Of a DNA stretch of 64,000 nucleotides, positions 26,801 through 35,500 are shown one piece after another. Every line of letters begins with the position of its first letter. Within the stretch, counting starts at the first letter, position 1. Location: NCBI RefSeq assembly GCF_029227915.1, contig NC_079877.1, forward strand, positions 31,025,851-31,089,850, in the 5' to 3' direction. This DNA comes from Hydractinia symbiolongicarpus. Taxonomy: Eukaryota > Cnidaria > Hydrozoa > Anthoathecata > Hydractiniidae. Below the pieces are notes generated by a model that saw nothing but the letters and a program-made list of their open reading frames with translations, had not been told where the DNA came from and made no database searches. Made by a program: the position numbers and the translations under genes.

Positions 26801-27381
26801 CGCACCGTGACAATATTTTGAGTTCGATTTTTTGGGTCAACATCTACATCAACAGTAAAAAAAATCTCCGCCGGATATTCTTTATGTAACAATCTCAATG
26901 TGTTCACAAAATTCCAGCTACTACCATTCCAATTTGGACTTATATCCCATGATCCTATGCGCTTTAAAAACTTTTTTATTGGTTCGGCGCCTAATTTATC
27001 CACTGTGCTTGTGTCCAAGCACGATCTATAAAAGTCTTTTACTTTTCTAATCGTTTCTGTGTCGTTTTTCATTGCTTTTGGTAGAAGTTTTTTTAACAAA
27101 TGATCATCATTATCTGATAGTTCTACTATAGCTGAATATTCGTCTTTGCTTTTTGGTATTTTATGCGTTTTTATCCATCCACCGCATGCGTATTGATAAA
27201 AATTTTCACATGGATCAGCTGCTAGGTCCATATTCTCCATGATCTTATCAGCTACTTTTTTACATCTTGATGCATTGCATATTGGTCCACCACCTTTGGC
27301 CAATGTTTTAGGCTTTACACAAGTGCTTTCGCGCAAGAAATGAATCAATAAAAACAACATAAAACTCTTCATGATGTACAA
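8810..27381 (-). CDS. Secreted M13 zinc metallopeptidase (neprilysin/ECE-like), 15 exons
   Basis: Extracellular peptide-cleaving zinc endopeptidase of the neprilysin/endothelin-converting-enzyme family. Exons: 27381-26806, 25945-25892, 25427-25284, 24793-24722, 24620-24493, 24209-23888, 23427-23350, 11665-11562, 10714-10601, 10522-10455, 10337-10201, 9904-9839, 9467-9372, 9293-9217, 8909-8810. All have GT-AG borders and phases join to 712 codons with the stop. Exon 1 gives a hydrophobic signal peptide ([12 protein letters not shown]) and the [14 protein letters not shown] motif. Exon 9 has the substrate-binding [12 protein letters not shown] stretch and [10 protein letters not shown]. Exon 10 has the zinc motif HELTH. 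Exon 12 has GENIAD (third zinc ligand Glu and the Asp). Exon 14 has the H-A-P-S-x-F-R segment. The protein ends CEVW, as family members do. Unlike most relatives it lacks a cytosolic tail plus signal anchor, so secretion is inferred. HGFDT replaces the usual HGFDD. The natural substrate cannot be told. The start is Met1 or Met4. Confidence 0.95.
10755..11209. mobile_element. Harbinger-type MITE, 455 bp, in peptidase intron 8
   Basis: Terminal inverted repeats of about 28 bp (GGGGTTGTTCATATGA at the left, matched by the reverse complement of the right end) are flanked by TTA on both sides (10752-10754 and 11210-11212). A three-base TWA target duplication with GGG-starting ends is typical of PIF/Harbinger. 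The interior has a further inverted pair (GTCCAGATGGATAA and its complement) and no transposase. Confidence 0.75.
11666..13242. other. Left part of peptidase intron 7, non-coding
   Basis: No gene seen. Contains the dispersed repeat at 12592-13055. Confidence 0.45.
12592..13055 (-). repeat. Dispersed repeat, copy in inverse orientation to 20308-20752
   Basis: The reverse complement aligns along its length with 20308-20752. Shared tracts include TTTTCGGGCAAT-type and AGGTATGGGACCAAAAA-type stretches. There is no coding capacity and the termini are not clear, so the class is unknown. A short motif CCGAATAGGGTTAA lies near both copies. Confidence 0.65.
14113..14838. mobile_element. 726-bp TIR transposon with 4-bp target duplication
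   Basis: The ends TGTTCTGCCCAATCTT and the complement of AAGATTGGACAGAACA match at 15 of 16 bases. CATC occurs on both sides (14109-14112 and 14839-14842). The paralogous segment reads straight through with a single CATC at 20082-20085, which proves the insertion and its exact borders. Subterminal palindromic arms of CCAGTCTTAAGACTGG type are repeated near both ends. There is no transposase. The superfamily is undetermined. Confidence 0.85.
15942..16439 (-). CDS. Secreted cysteine-rich two-repeat protein, copy A (165 aa), nested in intron
   Basis: Intronless gene of unknown function inside intron 7 of the M13 peptidase gene, on the same strand. It has a signal peptide (residues 1 to about 22, ending VICQ) and two repeats of about 65 residues. 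Each repeat shows a C..CC..C..CC..C..C pattern of eight cysteines and a shared PY-x-Y-x2-G-x-YCC core followed by EKP. Sixteen cysteines suggest eight disulfides in an extracellular protein. I do not recognise the domain; it is not a WAP, ShK, EGF or Kazal pattern. The paralogue at 21691-22188 differs at only four residues (here Cys5, Met12, Phe in AGFGC, Ile in VLGID), while the surrounding duplicated DNA is more diverged. That suggests purifying selection or conversion. A structural matrix, innate immune or secretory role is possible but unsupported. Confidence 0.85.
   Translation of the reverse strand: MVPKCLIIFAIMAAIAVNVICQNCPLRHPYSYFSGAYCCQFRYEKPAYENRIVQDAGCDGGDIGASSECCYQNEFVACPAGFGCGDNNQVGGKCSMNFPYAYWHGEYCCATGMEKPVFEIRMPQGVSCNGSVLGIDSLCCQNNDFWTCSNPPCTNYNNIPYLTLP
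17566..19189. other. Spacer between the duplicated segments
   Basis: Non-coding. Holds a tRNA-like SINE candidate (listed separately). The frame at 18415-18669 has no recognisable protein features. Confidence 0.45.
17913..18230 (+). mobile_element. Possible tRNA-derived SINE
   Basis: TAGCTGACTGGTTATAAC resembles an internal A box. About 40 bp on, CGTGGTTCCATTTCC resembles a B box, as in a tRNA-derived polymerase III promoter, and an unrelated body follows. No poly-A tail or target duplication was identified, so the call is tentative. Confidence 0.35.
20308..20752 (+). repeat. Dispersed repeat, inverse copy of 12592-13055
   Basis: Reverse-complement match to 12592-13055. It occupies a position in duplication copy 2 where copy 1 carries unrelated sequence (about 15005-15236), so insertion with local replacement is inferred. 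A frame at 20325-20507 is internal to the repeat and is not a gene. Confidence 0.65.
21691..22188 (-). CDS. Secreted cysteine-rich two-repeat protein, copy B (165 aa), nested in intron
   Basis: Near-identical paralogue of the gene at 15942-16439. It has the same length, the same signal peptide architecture and the same two eight-cysteine repeats. Four replacements distinguish it: Gly5 for Cys5, Val12 for Met12, Ser for Phe in the AGxGC motif, and Met for Ile in VLGxD. Loss of Cys5 is inside the signal peptide, so the mature cysteine set is unchanged. The frame is intact with no stop or shift. It lies in the same 11.7-kb peptidase intron on the same strand, so it must be expressed from its own promoter or processed from a shared transcript; the sequence does not decide which. 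Confidence 0.85.
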   Translation of the reverse strand: MVPKGLIIFAIVAAIAVNVICQNCPLRHPYSYFSGAYCCQFRYEKPAYENRIVQDAGCDGGDIGASSECCYQNEFVACPAGSGCGDNNQVGGKCSMNFPYAYWHGEYCCATGMEKPVFEIRMPQGVSCNGSVLGMDSLCCQNNDFWTCSNPPCTNYNNIPYLTLP

Positions 27382-29116
27382 TAATTAGTCCTAAAGTACT
27401 ATTTTAAACTCATTTGACTAACATATGCAATATATATAACACTAAACGCTTTTAATAAGGCTGATAAGAAGTTTTTTCATAGCCTTCTATTTTAGTTTTT
27501 TGTAGCAGCTTTTTCACATGCTGTATGATTTTGCATGCTTGAGTGGATTGTGCCGGTATAACTGTTTTATTACAACATGCCTTCTGTATGATTTGAGAAT
27601 GTTTGCCTTTGGCATTTTGTTAGCAAGTTTGGTTAATACATTTACAAAGTTGATGTGATTCAATATATTCCATCTAAACAACAATATGCAGCAATGGCAA
27701 TTTAATTGTATTCACAGATTTTTTTGATCTAGTCAAAAACTTTTTCATAAGAAGAAAGATTATAAGAACGTTAAGTCAGAGAATTTGCCACAGATTAAGA
27801 ACATATTAAGAACGCTGTAAGGGATAAAATAGGGGCTCCTATATTTTTAAGATTGCGACAACAACATAAACAACAACAACAACAACAACAACAAATAAAA
27901 AACAAATAAAACAAATCAAAAAACGCACTAGAATAATAATACTGACCGGCGTAAAAATATCACAAATAACTATTATTATAATTTTACATTCTGTTTCAGA
28001 AAATAGTTATAACAAAAAGATAATGTTTTATTAGCTAAGTCGGTAAAAAATTTTCATCAACTAATTTTTTTAACAACTAATTTTGGAAAGAATTGGGAAA
28101 TGACTTTTATCCAAGAAAGGAATATTTGAATGAAAAATGAATGATCACGATAATGAACCGTTATTCAGCAAAATATCATCATTTTTATATGACAATTTCA
28201 ATGCAAAATGTAAACTGAATAAAATGCAACCTTATTTTTTAGACATTTTAGAAACTAATTTTACCCATAAGGTATGTCAACCGCTGCGAATGAAGAAATT
28301 CTTGATTTAAAGTTTTCAGAATATTTGCGATTTACAGACATTTATAGCCGCAAAGTTAAACATTTCGATTAATATTTGATTTGCAAATCAAAAACGATGA
28401 AATTTTACAGTTTTGGGTGCTCTCATTTGCTACTTACGACAAGGACAATATGAAAAAAAAGCAAAAACAACAACAATAAATTGAAAAGCGTTTATTATAT
28501 ATATTTTTTTGTAAAAGAGTAGCTTCATAATGCCAAATGAATGGTTGGTATAAGTGTGCTTCCATGGTCAAGCATTAAAGTTTTTTTGTTGATGTCACAC
28601 TCAGGGTTGAAGTTGAGCTGGGTTGAGATGCAGTAAATCAACGTTGCAAAAGTTTTGAAGAGTTCTCCAGTGTCACCTTTTCGCATCAACACATAACTCG
28701 TTATTGTTGTTTTAAGTGTGTAGACTGTTAATTAACATATTAAAAAAAATTAATCTTAAGTTGAGTTTTTTTTCATAGAGCAATAAGAAAGTACTACGAG
28801 AAATGAAAATTTTTGAATACATAATTACTCATCCATACTATTAATAAAGACATGCAGTGAAATATATTAAATTTAACATTATTAAATAAAGATCATTAAA
28901 ATTTTATTTCTGTCGCACTAAAACGATTTATTATCCCCCTGATTAACTATCAAACTGCGCACATCAAATCTTTATTTTGTAAATAGAACGGGGGTTAATT
29001 CAATTTTTCATCAACAGAAAATTTTTTAATGAATTATGATTATATTAGCTTGAGAAAGAACACGCCACGAAAGTAAAAGTGGAGCTGATACATTTGAGTA
29101 ACATTGATTTTTTGTC
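27382..29116. promoter_or_regulatory. Divergent intergenic region between peptidase and Ig receptor
   Basis: The M13 peptidase start (27381, minus) and the Ig receptor start (29117, plus) are head-to-head over 1.7 kb. Promoters and 5' untranslated regions of both are expected here by position only; no convincing TATA or initiator can be fixed. Includes a CAA microsatellite at about 27860-27893. No other gene seen. Confidence 0.4.
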
Positions 29117-29519
29117 ATGCTTTTGATTAAATTTGTGGTGTTTTTCTTGCTTCAAAGAGGTATGCCTTCTTCTTCTTCTTCTTCTTCTTCTTCTTCTTCT
29201 TCTTCTTCTTCTTCTTCTTCTTCTTCTTCTTCTTCTTCTTCTTCTTCTTCTTCTTCTTCTTCTTCTTCTTCTTCTTCTTCTTCTTCTTCTTTTTCTTCTT
29301 TTTCTTTTTCTTCTTTTTCTTCTTCTTCTTTTTCTTCTTCTTCTTCTTTTTCTTCTTTTTCTTTTTCTTCTTTTTCTTTTTCTTTTTCTTTTTCTTCTTC
29401 TTCTTCTTCTTCTTCTTCTTCTTCTTCTTCTTCTTCTTCTTCTTCTTCTTCTTCTTCTTCTTCTTTTTCTTTTTCTTTTTCTTCTTTTTCTTCTTCTTCT
29501 TCTTCTTCTTCTTCTTCTT

Positions 29520-29550
<31 letters not shown>

Positions 29551-32500
29551 TTCTTCTTCTTCTTCTTATTCTTCTTCTTCTTCTTATTCTTCTTCTTCTT
29601 CTTCTTCTGCCATGTAAGTTATCTTCCATTTTCTTGTGATTTTTAGAACTTGTTGCTACTCCTGGATTCACAAGCGTACCTGGCAGGATAATATATGTTA
29701 GTGCTGGTGATAAAGCTGTAATGAAATGGACATTTGAAACTGACCAAACATTCTTGCGTGCACGTTGGGGACTTTTTAATAAAGCAGAGAACAGAATAAT
29801 TGTTGTGTATATTTCAAAAAAGGAACAAAAAGACGTGGAACTGTATGATAACAGAATTAAATATCAAAACGGCGCAATGATAGTGGAGCAGGCTTCTTTG
29901 AGTGATAGTGGGTGGTATCGATGTGAATTAGATTATCAAGAAGTCGCAGCACCAATTGTTAATGATACACAACTTATTGTGACAGGTGTGGTAGATATCT
30001 AAAAGTTTCTTTTTACATTCAGGTACAACAAATGGCTGACATTATGTTGGTCTTTTAACAGCTCTGATCACCTCTATCCTGCTCTAGTTTTCACAACAGC
30101 AATGACAGTAATACAAACAAAGAATAAAATCAATTTATTAAAACCGAAGCTTTTCGTACTTCTATCAGATATCTTCATCATTGAGGAAATTTCAGCGATA
30201 CATCGAGGACTTTCTTATTGTTTTTACTTGTTTGAAATTACAATGAAGTTAACTTTACAGTGTAATCATTTTTACAGTATAGTATTTATAAGGAAGTAAA
30301 TAAGATTAGAGAGCTGTTATGAAGCTGTCAGATTACAGTTACAGTTAAGTTAGTTGTGTCACATTTTACAGCTGCCAAAATATTTCTCCTATACCTATAG
30401 ATACGCTTCTTGCTTCAGTGCACAGTGCGGTAGCAGTGTAGGGAGCTGACGGCTTGGTCCCCTGTTGTGGCTTTTGTGCTTAATATAAAAGAGACTGACG
30501 ATGCGTTTTTACCCCATCCCCGGGTTAAAGCCTATCCCATGCCGACCCATCCCCCCCCCCAAAAAAAAAAACCCAAATCAGGGGTCACCTACAGCCCTGA
30601 CTGGAGCAAGATCTGTAACCCTTAATTAATCAATTTGCAAGTCTAGTCTTCTTCAAGACATCTAAGTGATCTGAAAATAATCCCTAAGAAGCTCTTGAGT
30701 ATTTAGGCTTTGTCAGTGTGTTGATCGAAACAAGTTTGGGTTTTATCGGAGAGCGCAATAAACTAGGTATTTTCGAAAAAACAACAAACAAACAAACAAA
30801 TGGTTTATTTTAAATTATTAAGCTGTGGCATTTAGCCACCGAAATATCAGCTTCTGATTAGGTAAAAAAAAAAAATATATAGCTATATATAAAAATGTTA
30901 AATTGCAATTTACTTTTTTTAGATTTGAATGAGATTGCAAGCAATGCAACTCAATTTGAAGTAGTTGAAAATTCAACACTCACTCTTCATCTAAATGTAA
31001 CTGGATCACCCAAACCTGTCATTAACTGGTACTTCAATGGTGCTCCACTGCGAGAAAAACATGAATCTTCGGTGATTGAACACCCTTCCTCAATCTACCA
31101 GCTAATACTACGAATCAACATTACATCACACGCAAACAACTTTGGTTATTATCAACCTCGAATTGAGTTTCCAGGAGCAACTTCAAAACAACTGCAAAAA
31201 TTTGAAGTAAAAGTAAGATGTAAGTTAAGAAATTGATTATACCGAAGTAGTCTGAAAGTAACTGATGGAGAATTACTTATCGTGGTTTAGTCAACTAAAA
31301 GTTAAAAATGTCAACAACATCTGATATGGCTTGATTACTTTGTGTTTAGAAATATGACCAATTATAATCGATTTTTTTTAAACACAAAAGTTTACTTTAA
31401 CCTTCTTCAATTCTGTTTAAATCAAAAGTTTTTTACCGTTCTATCGTATTGTTGTGCAACTATTGAGATAGAAAATTTTTACCTTTGACAACACATGTTG
31501 TGCAACTGCTCTTGTGACATTTTATTGTACAACATGTGTTTCCAATGAAGTCGTAAAATTAACCTTTGTACAACAGTTGCTGAACACTTAATGGAAACCG
31601 ACTTTTGCATAGAACTATTCTGCAGATGAAGCGGATTGACTGTACCTTACATTTTGTGTGCTGTTTTCAGCTTGATATCTCACGTTCTTGTATAACAACG
31701 CATAGAAGTTTTTGAGTTTTAAAGCGATGAAATCAAATGTTCCTGCGTGACTTGCGTACAGATATCATCAAAATTCAAGTGATGGTTCTCTTTTTCATTG
31801 TTCCCCTAACTAAGTGGATTTTTCCACGGGCCTTGTCGACAGGCTTAAAGTAAGCGTTCATGTCAATTCTTTCTTGGCGTAAATAATCTTTTTTTCAAGT
31901 AACTTAACGTAAAAAAACTTAAAAACTTTTTTACAGACATGCCCTCCACTGCCAACTTTACTGTTAACAACACACTTAAAGACAATCATACGATCAAATC
32001 GGGAGAGCAGGTAATAATAAAATGTGTAGTGTCATCATACCCAGCATCAAATTACGTAATTAGAAAAAATGGAAGCTTAATTCTAAATGACACGACTGGT
32101 CAACATATCATTAAGTATATGACGTTTCATGATGAAGGTTGGTACACATGCTTTGCAAGGAATGGAATTGGAGAGGGTATAACAACACGTCTATATCTTA
32201 CGTACGGAGGTAATAAAATATTGAGACTTCTTTTCTCCCTTTATTTTTGCATTTGTTGTTTTTTGTATTATTTGAACCTATTGTTATCACACACGCATCA
32301 CTGAAAATACGGCTGAAATCCTTTATTTTTAACTTTTTTTAAACTTTTTTAAGCTCTGTTGTAACATCAATTCGTGATAATTGATAACGTGTAGCAAATA
32401 TTTGTTAAATATATATTAAACCTCTTGCATAACACTGTTTAGATTTGTCTTCCTCACACAATAATTGTATAAACATGTTAATTCCATTTTCAGTGCTGCC

Positions 32501-35500
32501 ACGTTTCTTGAACAGTAACAGATCCTCAGATATACCATCTGGTGAAAACATGAAGCTAGTCTTTAATATTACATCGAAACCTCGACCAGAAATTACCTTT
32601 CAATTTAACGGAAAGTCATTACATCGTGAGTTTGAAAGAAATGACGAAGAATCAGTCATGTTTTATACAGCCACTCTTATCGTGAAGAATGCACTTCCAG
32701 AGGACCATGGTATTTTTACTTGTCATGCTGTGAATGAAATTGGAGAAGCAGTATCCTTCTTTAATTTGAATGTTTTATGTAAGTTTGTTATCGATTAATT
32801 CTGTGGATCTACTTTAAAATATGTTAAGCTTCTATTTCTACTACAAAAAACAAGCGCGCAGAGGCTGTAGAGTGCATTAAAATCTTTGAGTTAAGCAAAT
32901 GAAAACAGCTTAACCTTAATTCTTAAGATGTATAAAGTCCTAGAAATGCCCGTGTTTTTTTTTATCTTTGTAATAAAACCACCAGCATTTGCTGCAGGTA
33001 TAGCATGCACTATACCTGCAGCAAAAATGCTTTTGCTGACACAGCTTTCTCAGGGACCTAACGGACAATCTGTCAAGCTGTAACATGCTGGAGACATTAA
33101 ATAGGTAGTCACCATTGGTATATGAAAAGCGTTCGGATATTATTTCGTATTTTAAAAACCATGAAAATGAAGTAAAATTATTCACTTTACCTCTTGAGCT
33201 TGTTTTATCAAACTGAGATTTTGTAAAAACAGACAAACCCGTAGACCCTTCTTCTATAAACATAAATTTAACCGATGTCAATTTTTCTCGAATTCATGTT
33301 GTCTTTCAAGAGCTAATATATATAGCAGGCATGGGCAGCTAAAGTTGTAATTCACGTGTTTATGATAGATAATTTAGAAGGAAAAAGTTCTCGTTATCCT
33401 AAAAGAAATTTCGCAAGAAATAATTTTCAAGAGTGTCGCAAATATTACAGCGAATTCTCAATAATTTTCGCGGAAACTACTTTTCGCTAAATTGGCAAAA
33501 TCAGCGAAATCTGTTAGGACTTAGAAGTTTCGCTAATTTTGCGAAATTATGACGTCATGACTTACCATGGAAACATGTAATTGTTGTTAAGCATAATTTT
33601 GTAACATTTTAAAATTTATGTAAGATAACGCCTATATAAATGGCTAGACACATATTTAACCCAAAATACCTCAGTAAAACTGGTAAATTCAATAACCTAC
33701 ACAAAGCTAGTTCATGATTTCATGCATAATCAGCGGAATTTGAAGTCTAATATCTTAACAGTCGAAATCTGCTAAAACTACACACAAAATACCAGCTCTT
33801 TCATATGAAATGAAATACCTTGTTTATTTCACGGAAGGTAAGGCTTTAGGTAAAATGTGTTTCATTGTAACCTTCAATTACTAGATACTCTTCAATTTCC
33901 TGCCAATGGTAAGCCAAAGAATTTAACTGGAATTCTCACCAACAACATCACAATACCTTGCGAAGCCATCATAAATCCTGGTGATGTTCTGTACACGTGG
34001 TTATTTAACAATAAAACAATATCCTCTCATATCAACAAAAATTATGGCAATCTAACGTTACAAAGTTTGAAACACACTCATCAGGGATTTTATACATGCG
34101 TAGCAAGCAGTAGGAATAATGTAATTGAGGCTTCGAGCTACTTGAATATTATAGGTATGGTTTTCTCAAGTGATTTTCTCAAATAAAAAAAATGTTTTCG
34201 AGAATCATTATGATATTAAAGTCTTCAACCAATTCAGAAGATGACTTATTGTGACTATTTAAATATACATTTTTATTTTGTTGATAGAAGTAACCAAGCA
34301 AATAGCCAGCTAGTAAAAGTTTCTTAAATTCTAAGACCCAATTCCATAAAAAGTTTTTTAATTTAACTAGGAGACCTCCTTTATCTATATTATAATACCC
34401 GTATACGTCTGTCCGTCTGTCACGCAAAATGGTACCTTAGCTGCGAAAGTAGCGAGACGCACGCAGTACGGTATAAAAAGGACGGGCGAACCTGTGGATT
34501 TTTCCACGGGCTAACGACTAGTTTATATCTAAAATGATTAGGAAAGTTTCTTAATTTTTTTGACTACGACCACCGTATGTTCTCTTATAAGAAACCCCCT
34601 CAAATACTACATCCACTTCTAATTGTAGTCTTCTAATTGTACTTTTCAAGCTTTGGTCAAATTAGTAGTAGAGCCGTTTTATATTAGAAACCTTTGACGC
34701 TAATGACTTGTAGCGTCATTGACTTAGGAGTAGGGTTAGGAAAATACAATTTTAACTCAATAAAGCTGTTCTGCCTACAATACGATAAACATGCGTCCGA
34801 GCACTCTAAAAAATAAAATTTCTGACGAGTACATAGTCAGAAGAATAGATTTTTTTTGTTTATCAATTACATAGTTTTGTTAAAATATGTTGTAAATCTA
34901 AGACTAATTGAAATAAACATTTTTATATCTAGTGTCACCAAACATCACTTATATATCTAAAGACACAATACTTAGTACGGATAATATTGGAGATTTTAAG
35001 TGTGAAGCCAGCGGCTCGCCACCGCCGCAAATATTGTGGAGAAGAAATGACTCAAACTTGGTCATTCACGAAGGAGAAAGATTAACTTTTTTCCCAGCAG
35101 AAACAGATTTGGGAAAAATATATTTTGAATGTGAAGCAACTAGCATCGCTGGATCTCAAAAGAAAACCATTCTGGTTGCTGTGATAGGTATTGTAACAAA
35201 TTCGATCAATATTTGTAAGCAGTAAATAATTTTCCGAGCACCAAGCGTCATTTTCACCTTTTTATTGATGTCAATGCTGTGTAGTTTTATAAGTAAAGTC
35301 ACGTGTTTATTTCCCTTTTTGGATGATTGGAAAGAACAGTGACAAAGAATTAAAGTTCATTCTTTTTATTCTTTTCAGCACCAACTAAAGATTCACGTAA
35401 GTTTTTTTTATTTATTCCGTCAGTTCTAACGCAGAGCTTTTTATATACGCGTATGAAAACATTTCGTTTCTTAAGGAGCAGATGACACTTCGACAACAAA

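Noticed and set aside
26747-26805. Extension of peptidase exon 1 ([10 protein letters not shown]...)
   Set aside because: The donor GTGCGT at 26805 joins in frame to [10 protein letters not shown] at 25945, matching the M13 family; the extension is intron read-through.
29045-29671. Long Ser-rich, Leu-rich and Arg-rich open frames on both strands
   Set aside because: They are translations of the TTC/GAA microsatellite inside an intron of the Ig receptor.
32940-33281. 113-residue minus-strand frame with a tract (LDRLSVRSLRKLC) faintly like a SAP motif
   Set aside because: It runs through the perfect hairpin at 32991-33019 in an intron of the opposite-strand gene; match too short to support a gene.
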